A stretch of 64,000 bases of DNA. Source: Paracoccaceae bacterium (GTDB taxonomy: Bacteria; Pseudomonadota; Alphaproteobacteria; Rhodobacterales; Rhodobacteraceae). The stretch is taken from contig JAABTV010000003.1 in NCBI GenBank assembly GCA_011389685.1, positions 1 through 64,000 of the forward strand. The letters run 5' to 3'. Shown here in pieces: positions 1 through 9,013 of this stretch. Position 1 is the first letter of the stretch. Every line of letters starts with the position of its first letter. Made by a program: the position numbers and the translations under genes. The notes beneath the pieces were generated by a model. The model was not told where the DNA came from. It searched no databases and saw nothing but the letters and a program-made list of their open reading frames with translations.

Positions 1-257
1 CCCGGGCGGCTGAGTTCCACGGCATCGTCCCACTGCACGGATTCGTCTTCGTATTGCGCGCCGCCGCCGTTCATGTTCAGCGGGCCATTGAGGCCTTCGC
101 TTTCGCCGCTGAAATCGTCGTCGCCAAAATAGACGGCATTCACATCCATGTGCCCGCTGTCCACGGTGATGTCGGCGAAGACGCCGCCATTCTCGTCCTC
201 ATAGACCGTGACCGTGTAGGACAGGCCGTTCTCTTCATAGGTAAAGGTTTTCGACAT
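1..257 (-). CDS. Acidic hypothetical protein, C-terminus cut off by window edge
   Basis: The frame opens with ATG at 257 and stays open for 85 codons to the edge of the window, so only the N-terminal part is visible. The protein begins MSKTFTYEE and is very rich in Asp, Glu, Asn and Gly, with few Lys or Arg. No signal peptide or membrane segment is seen. It alternates beta-prone stretches (YTVTVYED, FADITVD) with acidic turns, which would suit a small secreted or Ca-binding beta-rich protein, but that is only a guess. A GGGGAAAC stretch lies just upstream of the ATG as a weak ribosome site. I do not recognise the family. Confidence 0.6.
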   Translation of the reverse strand, partial: MSKTFTYEENGLSYTVTVYEDENGGVFADITVDSGHMDVNAVYFGDDDFSGESEGLNGPLNMNGGGAQYEDESVQWDDAVELSRP

Positions 258-567
258 GGTGTTTCCCCAGGTTATTCGTGATCGCGACCAGGCCCGGCGT
301 GAAAGCGCCAACCGGGTCGCATTCTTGCCGGTTGGATCAGGCAGTTGATGATAGCGGGATTTCCCGGTTCGCGAAAATCGTAACGGGTTTGGGGAGGGAT
401 TCGAGCGGTTTGGCTGGCGGGATTCGAAACAATCGCGGAAAGTGCGGTGATTTGTTTGAAAATGCCATGCAAATGCCGGGCGCTCGTCTGTTGACGCGGG
501 GGCCGAATCATTCGCTTCGGGGGGAGCGGCGTTTGCTGCGGTGCCCCCTCGTTCAACCACTTGTTGA
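258..567. other. Intergenic region, no gene recognised
   Basis: The segment is visibly less G+C-rich than its surroundings. It holds the 5' leader of the leftward acidic gene and the sequence preceding the rightward gene remnant. Open frames exist on both strands, but none has a ribosome site or family resemblance. I see no strong hairpin. Confidence 0.4.
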
Positions 568-891
568 GTTTTTGCCGCCAACTCTGACGTGATCCTGTCA
601 ACGCGCGACTGGCAGGCCCTGGCCGAGGGCGGCAGCGCCAACCCGGCGCGCGACTGGGCCGCGGGAACAGGCAAGGGCCGCGATTATGAAACGTTCAGCA
701 GTTTCGCCTATGCCGTGGATGTCGTGATCCCGATTGTCGCGATTGGGCAGGAGGCGGCCTGGACCCCGTCCACCAACCGTGGGCCATGGGGTGCGACCCT
801 CTGGTGGCTGCGCTGGTTTCTGACCATCTCGGGCTGGATCGTCACCGCCGTGGGCGCGGCGGCGATTACGGGGATCATCCGGCGGGAGTGA
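568..891 (+). pseudogene. C-terminal remnant of a membrane protein
   Basis: An open frame follows a TGA at 565-567 and ends at 891. The first usable start is GTG at 589, with no convincing ribosome site. The product of about 100 residues has the motif GRDYETFSSFAYAVDVV, then IGQEAAWTPSTNRGPWG, then one hydrophobic segment (roughly residues 74-95) and ends IIRRE. From memory this matches the C-terminus of longer Rhodobacterales membrane proteins whose N-terminal domain is absent here, so I read it as a truncated leftover rather than a complete gene. It faces thrS convergently. A short stand-alone membrane protein starting at 589 is the alternative. Confidence 0.5.
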
Positions 892-906
892 TGCGTGTCG
901 GGCGCT

Positions 907-930
907 GCCCGGGCTGCAAGCAGCCCGGGC
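907..930. terminator. Hairpin between convergent genes
   Basis: GCCCGGGCTG-CAAG-CAGCCCGGGC is a perfect 10-bp stem with a 4-base loop. It sits between the ends of the rightward remnant (891) and the leftward thrS (960) and could end transcription from both sides. There is no long T-run. The hairpin and the sequence after it resemble 49951-50002, so it may also belong to a dispersed repeat. Confidence 0.6.
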
Positions 931-959
931 GGAATGAACTCGGTCGGGTGCAACACCGT

Positions 960-2951
960 CTAGCGCTGGTCGGGCGGGGTGGCCTCGGTGGCGAGCGCCG
1001 CGACCGTTTCGGCCAGCGGTTCGACGCGGGTCTGTTTCTCGCCCAGCCGGCGCAGGGTGACGGTCCGGTCCTCGACCTCGCGATGGCCGAGCGCGAGGAT
1101 CACCGGCACCTTGGCGACCGAATGTTCGCGCACCTTGTAGTTGATCTTTTCGTTGCGGGTGTCGGTTTCGGCGCGGATGCCGGCGGCGCGCAGGGCGGCC
1201 ACGACCTCGGCGGCGTAATCGTCGGCCTCGGAGACGATGGTGGCCACGACCACCTGACGCGGGGCGAGCCAGAACGGCAACTTGCCGGCGTGTTCCTCGA
1301 TCAGGATGCCGATGAAACGCTCGAAACTGCCCAGTGTCGCGCGGTGCAGCATGAAGGGGCGGGTCTTTTCGCCATTGGGCGCGATATAGGTCGCGCCGAG
1401 CCGTTCGGGCAGGTTGGGGTCGACCTGGAAGGTGCCGCATTGCCAGACCCGGCCGATCGCGTCGGTCAGGTAGAAGTCGAGCTTTGGCCCGTAGAAGGCG
1501 CCGTCGCCGGGCTCCAGCGTGTAGTCGCGGCCCACCGCCTTGATGGCGTTTTCCAGCGCGCCCTCGACGTAATCCCAGCTTGCCTCGGAGCCGACACGCT
1601 TTTCCGGGCGGGTGGCGAACTTGATCTCGAAATCCGGGAAGCCCAGTTCGCGGTAGATGTCGGCGGTGAAGTCGATGAAGCGGGCGCATTCCTCCTGGAT
1701 CTGGTCCTCGGTGCAGAAGATATGCGCGTCGTCCTGGGTGAAGCCGCGCACCCGCATGATGCCGTGCAGCGCGCCCGAGGGTTCGAACCGCGCGCAGGAG
1801 CCGAATTCGGCCAGCCGCAGCGGCAGGTCGCGGTAGGATTTGAGCCCCTGGTTGAAGACCTGCACATGGCAGGGGCAGTTCATCGGCTTCAGCGCGTTGA
1901 TCCGGGTCTGGGCCTTGTCCCGGACGGCGGCGTCGTCGGTCTCGCCGTCGCGGGATTCGTCCACCTCGACGATGAACATGTGGTGCTGATACTTGTCCCA
2001 GTGGCCCGACGCCTCCCACAGCTTGCGGTCGACCACTTGCGGGGTGTTGATCTCGGCATAGCCGCCGGCGCGTTGCTTGCGGCGCATGTAACCCTGAAGC
2101 GTGGTGTAGATCGACCAGCCGTTGGGGTGCCAGAACACCTGGCCCGGGGCCTCTTCCTGCATGTGGAAGAGGTCCATTTCGCGGCCCAGCTTGCGGTGGT
2201 CGCGCTTGGCGGCCTCTTCGAGCATGTGCAGGTATTTCTTGAGGTCGTCGCGGGTCTTGAACGCCACACCGTAGATGCGTTGCAGCATCTGGCGCGCGCT
2301 GTCGCCGCGCCAGTAGGCGCCGGCCACGCTCATCAGCTTGAAGGCGTCGGCGGGCACCTGTCCGGTATGTTGCAGATGCGGGCCGCGGCAGAGATCCTGC
2401 CAGTCGCCATGCCAATACATGCGAACGGGCTGATCCTCGGGGATCGCGTCGATCAGCTCGATCTTGTAGGGCTCGTGGGTGCCGCGATAATGCTCGATCG
2501 CCTTCTCGCGGGGCCAGAGCTCGGTGCGGACGGGATCGCGGGCGGCGATGATCTGTTTCATGCGCGCCTCGATCCGGCCGAGATCCTCGGGGGTGAAGGG
2601 CTCTTCGCGGTCGAAATCGTAATACCAGCCATTGTCGATCACCGGGCCGATGGTGACCTTGACCTCGGGCCAGATCTCCTGAACCGCGCGGGCCATGATA
2701 TGGGCGAGGTCGTGGCGGATGAGTTCGAGCGCGGGGGCGTCGTCCTTCATCGTGTTGATGGCGATCTGCGCATCCTCGGTGATCGGCCATTGCAGATCCC
2801 AATGGGTGCCGTTGACATCGGCGCTGATCGCCTTCTTGGCGAGGCTGGTCGAGATGTCGGCGGCGATGTCGGCGGGGGTGATCCCGGTCGCGTATTGGCG
2901 CGCGTTGCCATCGGGGAAGGTGAGGGAAATCTGGGACGGGCCGTCATGCAT
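960..2951 (-). CDS. thrS: Threonyl-tRNA synthetase
   Basis: This enzyme charges tRNA-Thr with threonine in the cytoplasm. The 663-residue protein has an N-terminal TGS domain (about 1-65). An editing domain follows, with the HDLAH and CRGPH motifs whose His/Cys residues hydrolyse mischarged Ser-tRNA. The class II catalytic core has the zinc-site motifs MNCPCH and MLHRA and the motif-2 Arg region (MRVRGF), and an anticodon-binding domain ends the protein. A short acidic insert before the core ([11 protein letters not shown]) is common in alphaproteobacteria. The start at 2951 (MHDGPSQIS) was chosen because the frame remains open upstream for about 300 codons of non-homologous shadow sequence. 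It appears monocistronic, with a 116-base gap from the upstream BKACE gene. Confidence 0.97.
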   Translation of the reverse strand: MHDGPSQISLTFPDGNARQYATGITPADIAADISTSLAKKAISADVNGTHWDLQWPITEDAQIAINTMKDDAPALELIRHDLAHIMARAVQEIWPEVKVTIGPVIDNGWYYDFDREEPFTPEDLGRIEARMKQIIAARDPVRTELWPREKAIEHYRGTHEPYKIELIDAIPEDQPVRMYWHGDWQDLCRGPHLQHTGQVPADAFKLMSVAGAYWRGDSARQMLQRIYGVAFKTRDDLKKYLHMLEEAAKRDHRKLGREMDLFHMQEEAPGQVFWHPNGWSIYTTLQGYMRRKQRAGGYAEINTPQVVDRKLWEASGHWDKYQHHMFIVEVDESRDGETDDAAVRDKAQTRINALKPMNCPCHVQVFNQGLKSYRDLPLRLAEFGSCARFEPSGALHGIMRVRGFTQDDAHIFCTEDQIQEECARFIDFTADIYRELGFPDFEIKFATRPEKRVGSEASWDYVEGALENAIKAVGRDYTLEPGDGAFYGPKLDFYLTDAIGRVWQCGTFQVDPNLPERLGATYIAPNGEKTRPFMLHRATLGSFERFIGILIEEHAGKLPFWLAPRQVVVATIVSEADDYAAEVVAALRAAGIRAETDTRNEKINYKVREHSVAKVPVILALGHREVEDRTVTLRRLGEKQTRVEPLAETVAALATEATPPDQR

Positions 2952-3067
2952 GGCCTTGCTCCTCGTCGGTTTGGCGCCCACGGAACGCCCGGTTGCGGGT
3001 ATTTGGTTCGGGCCGTGTTTGACCGCCCGGTGCGACGCTGTCAAGCGCGGGGCGGGTGATCGGCGCG

Positions 3068-3934
3068 TTACGGGGCGGGCGCGAGGCCGAGCATCTGGCG
3101 GGCCTCGTCGGGGCTGGCGATGGCGCGCCCGGCGTTGCGCGCGCAGGTGGCCAGTGCCTCGATCAGCGGGCCGCTCGATCCGGCCCGGCCCCCGTCGGGC
3201 AGGTAGAACGTGTCCTCGAGCCCGCTGCGCAGCATGCCGCCCAGGTCGGCGGCGTGCTGGTGCAGCGGCCAGATCTCGGCGCGTCCGATCAGCGTGGCCT
3301 GCCAGCGCGCGCCGGGTCGCATGTAGCGTTGCAGCAGGGTGAGCAGGTCGGCATCGGCGGGCATGCCCGAGGCCACGCCCATCACGAGGTTGTATTGCGC
3401 GCGGTCGGTCATGCCGTGGCGCAGATACATCTCGACCGAGCGCAGGATGCCGGTATCGAAACATTCGAACTCGGGCAGGGTGCCGGTTTCGGCCATGACA
3501 TCGAGGAAATCCCGGATCTTGTCGGGCAGGTTGTCGAACAGCATCGGCGGCCAGGCCCAATCGCCGTTGGCGCGCAGCTTGAGGTAGTTGAGCGACCCGG
3601 CATTGCAGGCGGCGATCTCGGGGCGCAGGGCGCGCAGCACGTCGAGCGCGCCCTGGTAGTCGGGCCCGACGACCCCGGTGGTCGAGTTGATGATGATGCC
3701 GGGGCAGGCATTGCGGATCGCGGCGACGATCGCGGTGGCGGTCTGCGGATCCCAGCTTGGCAGGTGGCCGCGCCCCGGCTCTTGCCGGCGATAGTGGATA
3801 TGGATGATGGCGGCGCCGGCCTCCATCGCCTCGCGCGCGGCGGCGGCGCATTGCGCGGGGGTGACCGGAACGGGATGCTGCGCCGGGTCGGTCAGAACGC
3901 CGGTCAGCGCGCAGGTGAGGATGGCCTTGTCCAT
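3068..3934 (-). CDS. BKACE (DUF849) beta-keto acid cleavage-type enzyme
   Basis: The 288-residue TIM-barrel protein begins [17 protein letters not shown] and contains AAIIHIHYR and IIINSTTGV, which fit the metal-binding and substrate-binding strands of the BKACE (Kce-like) family. Members condense a 3-keto acid with acetyl-CoA and release acetoacetate plus a new acyl-CoA. The substrate cannot be read from the sequence. The start at 3934 is preceded by GGAGAT, and the upstream DinB-like gene stops one base before the ATG, so the two are translationally coupled. It is the last gene of the acyl-CoA carboxylase operon, which implies that a carboxylated or keto acyl intermediate is its substrate or product (inference). 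Confidence 0.85.
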   Translation of the reverse strand: MDKAILTCALTGVLTDPAQHPVPVTPAQCAAAAREAMEAGAAIIHIHYRRQEPGRGHLPSWDPQTATAIVAAIRNACPGIIINSTTGVVGPDYQGALDVLRALRPEIAACNAGSLNYLKLRANGDWAWPPMLFDNLPDKIRDFLDVMAETGTLPEFECFDTGILRSVEMYLRHGMTDRAQYNLVMGVASGMPADADLLTLLQRYMRPGARWQATLIGRAEIWPLHQHAADLGGMLRSGLEDTFYLPDGGRAGSSGPLIEALATCARNAGRAIASPDEARQMLGLAPAP

Positions 3935-3935
3935 G

Positions 3936-4733
3936 TCATGATCTCCGAAAGCGGTTGCCGGGGGCGGGGGGCGTGACCGGCGGGCCGGCGAAACATTGCG
4001 CATGGGTCATCCATGTGCGGGCGCCGGGGCCGGTGACCACGAGCGCGGTATCGGCCAGCGCCCGGGTCTGGGTCTGCACCGCGGCGAAATCGACGGCCGG
4101 GCCGGTGACGGTGTTGGCGTCGTCCTCGCCAAAGGTCCAGAGCGCGCCCGAGGGGGCGGTGAGGCGCAGCCGGGGCATGGTGTCGGGCAGGGCCAGTCCG
4201 TGGACCTGATGCGACCAGGCGAAGGTGTTGACGCCCAGCACCACGATATTGCGGATGCGGTCGCTTTCGCAACGGGTCTGTCCGAGGATGTCGAAGACCT
4301 CGAACCCGTGGGCCCAGGTCTCCATCTGCCGCGCGGTCATCGACGAGCGTGCCGACATCGACGGGCCGACCCAGGGCAGGCGGGTTTTCGGGTCCATCCC
4401 CTGCCAGCGCGTGCCGATGTCGCGGGCGGTGTCGATCCAGGCCGCCCTGAGGGCCGGGCCGCGTTCGGCGATCTCGGCATTCTCGATCGGTCTGAGCGAG
4501 CCGCCGGCGGCGAACTGTGCCGTCACCCGCGCGGCGAGGGCGGCGAAGGCATCGCCGTCGCTGGCCGAGAGATCGGCGGCGCGGTTCCAGAAATGCAGGT
4601 GGACGAGCACGTCATTGATGGTCCAGCCCTTGAACTGGGTGGGCATGTCGAACGCGGCCGCGTCAAGATCGGCAAGCGCGGCATGGAGGGTTTCGGATTC
4701 GGTCAGGAAATCGGCGGCCTGGGTCAGGGACAT
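3936..4733 (-). CDS. TIGR03084-like DinB/MDMPI-fold protein
   Basis: The 265-residue protein starts MSLTQAADFL. Its N-terminal half has the four-helix DinB/maleylpyruvate-isomerase pattern, with candidate metal ligands at HLHFWNR and METWAHGFEVFD. This matches what I know as the TIGR03084 family of putative metal-binding proteins. No reaction is established for the family as far as I know. Genes of this type often sit beside acyl-CoA carboxylases and acyclic-terpene-utilisation genes. Here its start overlaps the alpha-subunit stop by 10 bases and its stop is one base from the BKACE start, so it is an integral part of this operon. A thiol- or CoA-ester-related isomerase or transferase role is inference. 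Confidence 0.75.
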   Translation of the reverse strand: MSLTQAADFLTESETLHAALADLDAAAFDMPTQFKGWTINDVLVHLHFWNRAADLSASDGDAFAALAARVTAQFAAGGSLRPIENAEIAERGPALRAAWIDTARDIGTRWQGMDPKTRLPWVGPSMSARSSMTARQMETWAHGFEVFDILGQTRCESDRIRNIVVLGVNTFAWSHQVHGLALPDTMPRLRLTAPSGALWTFGEDDANTVTGPAVDFAAVQTQTRALADTALVVTGPGARTWMTHAQCFAGPPVTPPAPGNRFRRS

Positions 4734-6697
4734 GCGGGCTCCTCACTGTCGATGCGGGCGATCGGGGCGCCGGTGGCGAGTTGATCGCCCGGCGCGACAT
4801 TCAGCTCGGCCAGCCGGCCCGCGCGCGGCGCGGTGATCCGGTGCTGCATCTTCATCGCTTCGAGCACGGCGATCAGTTGATCCTTGTCGAGCCGCTCGCC
4901 CGGTTTGGCATGGGTCGAGACGACGAGCCCGGGCATCGGCGCGGCCAGCGCGCCCTGCGGGGCCGCCGCGGCGCTGTCCCAGGGGCGGTGGCGGGCGATG
5001 CGCAACATCTGTGCGCCATGCCCGAGCCAGAGCCCGCCGTCGCCATCGGGCGCGATGTGACAGGTCGCGCGGGCGTCGTCGATGCGCGTGAGCGCGCCGT
5101 CAAAGGCCACCGCATGCGACCAGCCGTCCCCGTCGATCCGCCAGCCCGCCGCGCCAAGCGGGCGCGCGGCGAGGTGGTGAACCGCCCCGCCGGTGGCCAG
5201 GTCGAGCGGGATCGGCAAGCCGCCATCCGAGGCAAAGCCCAGAAGCGTGTCGTCCACCAGCGGCGCGGCGGCCAGCGCGGCCCGCATCTCGGCGCGCAAG
5301 AGACAGGCCGCGGCCAGCGCGACGGTCGCGCTTGTCGGGGGCGTGTCGGGCAGCCCGTCGGGATAGGTGGCATCGAGAAAGCCGGTGGTGGCATGGCCGC
5401 CCGCGAAACCGTCGCTGGCGAGGATGGCGGCGAGGAAGCCGGCATTGGTCGTCACCCCGAGGCAGGCGGTCTCGTCGAGCGCCCGGCGCAGCCGCGCCAG
5501 CGCGGTGGCGCGGTCGGGGCCATGGGCGATGATCTTGGCCAGGAGCGGGTCGTAATGCGGCGTGATTTCTTGTCCGGTGGCCAACCCCGCGTCGATGCGG
5601 ATGCCCGCGCCGCTGGCCGGGGTCCAGAGCGCCACGCGTCCGGTGGCGGGCAGAAAGCCCTGCCCGGGGTCTTCGGCGTAAAGCCGCGCCTCGATGGCGT
5701 GGCCGCTGAGCCGCAGCTGATCCTGGGTGAGCGGCAGGGGGGCGCCTTGGGCGATCTCGATCTGCATCGCCACGAGGTCGAGCCCGGTGACGCATTCGGT
5801 CACCGGGTGTTCGACCTGAAGCCGGGTGTTCATTTCCAGGAAGAAGAAGTCGTCGCGCTCGGTGAGCAGGAATTCGACCGTGCCGGCGCCGGTGTAATCC
5901 ACCGCGCGGGCGGCGGCGATGGCGGCCGCACCCATCGCGGCGCGCAGATCGGGGGTGAGCGCGGGGCAGGGCGCCTCTTCGAGCACTTTCTGGTGGCGGC
6001 GCTGGACCGAGCAGTCGCGTTCGCCAAGATGGATGATGTTCCCGTAGCGATCGGCCATGATCTGGATCTCGACATGGCGCGCGCCGTCGAGCGCGCGTTC
6101 GAGGATGAGCCGGTCCGAGCCGAAGGCGTTGCGCGCCTCGTCGCGCGCGCGCGAAAGCGCATCGGGCAGATCGGCGGCATCCTCGACCCGGCGCATGCCC
6201 CGCCCGCCGCCGCACGCCGCGGCCTTGACCATCAGCGGAAAGCCGATCCGGGTCGCCGCCGCGATTAGCGCCGCATCGGATTGATCGGCGCCGTCATACC
6301 CCGGGATGCAGGCCACGCCCGCCGCCTGCATCGCCTGCTTGGCGCGGGCCTTGTCGCCCATCACCTCGATGGCATCGGGCGACGGGCCGATGAAGGTGAG
6401 GCCCGCCGCGGCCACGGCGCGCGCGAAATCGGCGTTTTCGGACAGGAAGCCATAGCCCGGGTGGATCGCCCCGGCGCCGGTGTCGCGGGCGGCGCGCAGG
6501 ATGGCGTCGGCATCGAGATAGCTTTTCACGGCGGGGGCGGGCCCGATCGAGACCCTGCGGTCGGCCAGCGCGGCATGGGGGGCATCGGTATCGGGTTCGG
6601 AATGGACCGCCACGGTCGAAAGGCCCATGGCGCGGGCGCTGCGGATGATCCGGACGGCGATCTCGCCCCGGTTGGCGATGAGGATCCTGTCGAACAT
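4724..6697 (-). CDS. Acyl-CoA carboxylase alpha subunit (biotin carboxylase + BCCP)
   Basis: The 657-residue protein carries an N-terminal biotin carboxylase domain (about 1-445: ILIANRGEIAVRI, the Gly-rich ATP loop around AACGGGRGM, FLEMNTRLQVEHPVTE) and a C-terminal biotinyl domain with EAMKM, whose Lys takes biotin. It carboxylates biotin with ATP and bicarbonate for the beta subunit encoded immediately upstream. The domain order is that of propionyl-, methylcrotonyl- and geranyl-CoA carboxylases, and the acyl substrate cannot be decided by eye. The start at 6697 (MFDRILIANRG) fits the family N-terminus and lies one base after the beta stop. A longer in-frame reading upstream is a shadow. 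Neighbours without a propionyl pathway favour a branched or terpenoid acyl-CoA (inference). Confidence 0.92.
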   Translation of the reverse strand: MFDRILIANRGEIAVRIIRSARAMGLSTVAVHSEPDTDAPHAALADRRVSIGPAPAVKSYLDADAILRAARDTGAGAIHPGYGFLSENADFARAVAAAGLTFIGPSPDAIEVMGDKARAKQAMQAAGVACIPGYDGADQSDAALIAAATRIGFPLMVKAAACGGGRGMRRVEDAADLPDALSRARDEARNAFGSDRLILERALDGARHVEIQIMADRYGNIIHLGERDCSVQRRHQKVLEEAPCPALTPDLRAAMGAAAIAAARAVDYTGAGTVEFLLTERDDFFFLEMNTRLQVEHPVTECVTGLDLVAMQIEIAQGAPLPLTQDQLRLSGHAIEARLYAEDPGQGFLPATGRVALWTPASGAGIRIDAGLATGQEITPHYDPLLAKIIAHGPDRATALARLRRALDETACLGVTTNAGFLAAILASDGFAGGHATTGFLDATYPDGLPDTPPTSATVALAAACLLRAEMRAALAAAPLVDDTLLGFASDGGLPIPLDLATGGAVHHLAARPLGAAGWRIDGDGWSHAVAFDGALTRIDDARATCHIAPDGDGGLWLGHGAQMLRIARHRPWDSAAAAPQGALAAPMPGLVVSTHAKPGERLDKDQLIAVLEAMKMQHRITAPRAGRLAELNVAPGDQLATGAPIARIDSEEPACP

Positions 6698-6698
6698 C

Positions 6699-8309
6699 TC
6701 AGATCCTCGCCACGCCGAAGGTATTGGGGTTGAGGTCGCGCGCCCGCGCCTCGGCGCAGGTGTCAAGGCAGAAGCCCAGCACCTTGCGGCTGTCGCGCGG
6801 GTCGATCACGCCATGATCGAGCACCTGACCCGAGGTGAAGAACGGGTGGGCCTGGCGTTCGAATATTTCTTCGATCCGGGCTTCCTGGGCGGCGAGGCGG
6901 GCCTCGTCGGGGTCGGCGCCCTTGCGGGCGGCCGCGGCGCGGGCGACGGCGGACATGGTGCGCGCGGCCTGTGCCCCGCCCATCACCCCGGAGCGTGAGC
7001 CGGGCCAGGCGAACAGGAAATCGGGTTCGAAGGCCCAGCCGCACATGCCGTAATTGCCGGCGCCGAAACTGGCCCCGCAATAGAGCGTGATCCTGGGGAC
7101 ACGAGCATTGGACACCGCCTGGATCATCTTGGAGCCGTGCTTGATCATGCCGGCGCGTTCATATTCGACCCCGACCATGTAGCCGGTGGTGTTGTTGAGG
7201 AAGATCAGGGGGGTGCCGGCCTGGTCGCAGGCCTGGATGAAATGCGTCGCCTTGGCCGCGCCGGCCGGGTCGATCGGGCCATTATTGGCGAGGATGCCGA
7301 CGCTATGGCCATGGATGCTGGCCTGAAGGCAGAGCGTGGCGGGGCCGAAATCGGGTTTGAACGCGTCGACATCCGAATTGTCGGTGAGATGCGCGACCAG
7401 CGCGCGGGCGTCGTATGGCGTCATCGGGTCGGCCGGGACCAGCCCGGCGATCCCGTCGGGGTCATGGCGCGGCGGCGCGAAGGCGCGCGCGTCCCGTGCC
7501 CGGGCGGCGGGCAGCGCGCGGTTCCAGTCAAGCCGGGCCACGGCGCGGCGGGCCATGTCGATGGCATGGGCGTCGTCCGCGGCCAGGTATTCGACGAGGC
7601 CGGAGATCGTGGCGTGCATCTCGGCCCCGCCGAGGTCGCGGTCGGGGGTGGTTTCGCCGGTCGCGGCCTGCACCAGCGCCGCCCCGGCCAGCGCCGCCAT
7701 GCCGTTACGCCGCACGCCGATCACGTAATCCGAAAGCCCCGGCATGTAGGCTCCGCCTGCGGTCGAGGGGCCGTGCAGCACGGCGATGGTCGGCAGCCCC
7801 GCCGCCGACAGCCGCGCGAGGTTGCGAAACACCGCTCCGCCGCGCGCCCAGTCGCCGACGCGGTAATTCATCAGGTTCGCCCCGGCGCTTTCGACCAGAT
7901 GCACGAAGGGCAGTTTCTGGCGCAGCGCGATCGCCTGCATCGAGAGCATCGCGTCGAGCGATCCGGGGCTGAGCGCGCCGGCGTTGATGCCGCTGTCATC
8001 GACCACCACCATGCAGCGGGCGCCCGAGATGAACCCGATCCCGCCGATGAAGGTCGAGCCGGGGATCGAGGCTTCGGGATCGTCGCTGTCGCCAAGATAA
8101 CCCGCGAGGCTGTGCAGGCGCAGGAAGGGCAGGCCGGGATCGAGCAGCCGGGCCAGCCGTTCGCGCGGCGTGATCTGGCCGCGTTGATGGAAACGCGCGC
8201 GGCGTTCCTCGGATTTGCGCGCCGCCCGGGCTTCGAGTTCGCGCAAATCCGAGATCGCCGCGAGCATCGCGGCGCGGTTTCGGTCGTGATCCGGTGAGGT
8301 CGGTGTCAG
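6699..8309 (-). CDS. Acyl-CoA carboxylase beta subunit (carboxyltransferase), probable CTG start
   Basis: This subunit moves CO2 from carboxybiotin to an acyl-CoA. The protein shows the crotonase-like carboxyltransferase halves: ESAGANLMNYR and GGAYMPGLSDYVIGV in the N-half, and NNTTGYMVGVEYERAGMIKHG and GASFGAGNYGMCGWAFEPDF in the C-half. It is the first gene of the four-gene operon. The start is uncertain. The first ATG is at 8267 with no ribosome site. A CTG at 8309 sits six bases after a perfect GGAGGA (8321-8316) and would give the N-terminus normal for this family, ahead of the NRAAM motif, so I used it. It would be 536 residues from CTG or 522 from ATG. Confidence 0.85.
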   Translation of the reverse strand: MTPTSPDHDRNRAAMLAAISDLRELEARAARKSEERRARFHQRGQITPRERLARLLDPGLPFLRLHSLAGYLGDSDDPEASIPGSTFIGGIGFISGARCMVVVDDSGINAGALSPGSLDAMLSMQAIALRQKLPFVHLVESAGANLMNYRVGDWARGGAVFRNLARLSAAGLPTIAVLHGPSTAGGAYMPGLSDYVIGVRRNGMAALAGAALVQAATGETTPDRDLGGAEMHATISGLVEYLAADDAHAIDMARRAVARLDWNRALPAARARDARAFAPPRHDPDGIAGLVPADPMTPYDARALVAHLTDNSDVDAFKPDFGPATLCLQASIHGHSVGILANNGPIDPAGAAKATHFIQACDQAGTPLIFLNNTTGYMVGVEYERAGMIKHGSKMIQAVSNARVPRITLYCGASFGAGNYGMCGWAFEPDFLFAWPGSRSGVMGGAQAARTMSAVARAAAARKGADPDEARLAAQEARIEEIFERQAHPFFTSGQVLDHGVIDPRDSRKVLGFCLDTCAEARARDLNPNTFGVARI

Positions 8310-8368
8310 CTTCTGTCCTCCGCCTGGCCGGGCCGCCCCTGCCGACCCTGTCCGGGGAACGATAGAAA

Positions 8369-8399
8369 GCACCCGCGCGAAGGGCAAGCGCGCGGGCGC
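8369..8399 (-). terminator. Hairpin immediately after the Crp/Fnr gene
   Basis: GCGCCCGCGCG pairs with CGCGCGGGTGC (one G-U pair) around a 9-base loop, reading on the minus strand, and is followed by TTTC. It begins just after the regulator's stop at 8401. It probably separates the Crp/Fnr transcript from the carboxylase operon downstream, although read-through is possible. Confidence 0.6.
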
Positions 8400-8400
8400 C

Positions 8401-8937
8401 CTACGTCGCGTCGTGGCGCCGGCGCCGCGCCAGTTCGCGGTAAAGCGCCTCGCGGGTGATGCCGAGTTCGCCGGCAAGGGTCTGCCACTGGCCCTTGTCG
8501 GGCAGGGGATTGCCCTCGGCCAGCCAGGCATCGAGGCGATGGGCGACGCGCGGCAGGCTGCGGATCTCGGCCCTGAGACGGGCGGACTGAACCCCGCGCG
8601 CCAGCATCGCGGCCCAGCCTTGGGCAAGCTGCGGGTCCTCAGCCAGCGCCGCGAGGAACCGGGCGCGCGGCAGGGCGGAGAGGGTCGCGCGCTCGAGTGC
8701 CACGCCGTCGCAATGATATTGCGGCGAATAGGCCGACGCCTCGGCCAGAACCTGTCCTGGCGCGGCGTTTTGCAGGATCAGCGGGGCCCCCTGGCTTGTG
8801 TGGCGGATCAGATGCACGCGCCCCTTGCGCAACAGGAAGATGTCGCGCACCGGATCGCCCGCGCGAAACAGTGCCTGTCCCGGGGCGAGATCAAGCGAAC
8901 GGGCCTGCGAAAACAGCGGGGCGGCGAAACCGGACAT
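8401..8937 (-). CDS. Crp/Fnr-family transcription regulator
   Basis: The 178-residue protein has a cyclic-nucleotide-binding-type beta-roll in its first 110 residues (LAPGQALFRAGDPVRDIFLLRKG is the typical opening) and a short C-terminal helix-turn-helix (LAGELGITREALYREL). It has no Cys cluster near the N-terminus, so it is not an FNR-type iron-sulfur sensor. The cAMP-contact residues are also not obvious. I chose ATG 8937 (MSGFAAPL), though ATG 8949 is possible. It is divergent from the periplasmic Spy-like gene (76-base gap) and lies upstream of the carboxylase operon. It could control either, which is inferred only from position. Confidence 0.85.
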   Translation of the reverse strand: MSGFAAPLFSQARSLDLAPGQALFRAGDPVRDIFLLRKGRVHLIRHTSQGAPLILQNAAPGQVLAEASAYSPQYHCDGVALERATLSALPRARFLAALAEDPQLAQGWAAMLARGVQSARLRAEIRSLPRVAHRLDAWLAEGNPLPDKGQWQTLAGELGITREALYRELARRRRHDAT

Positions 8938-9013
8938 GATCGTGATCATATGACCCGGCGGGCGGGCATGCAACACATGGACCCGACGCAAGGACCCGAG
9001 AGGAGACAAGACC

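Noticed and set aside
598-2802. Long reading frame of 734 codons in another frame of thrS
   Set aside because: It is Arg/Pro/His-rich shadow sequence caused by high G+C; thrS explains the region with all its motifs.
2952-3851. N-terminal extension of the thrS frame by about 300 codons
   Set aside because: The extension overlaps the BKACE gene in another frame and has no family resemblance; MHDGPSQIS at 2951 is the normal start.
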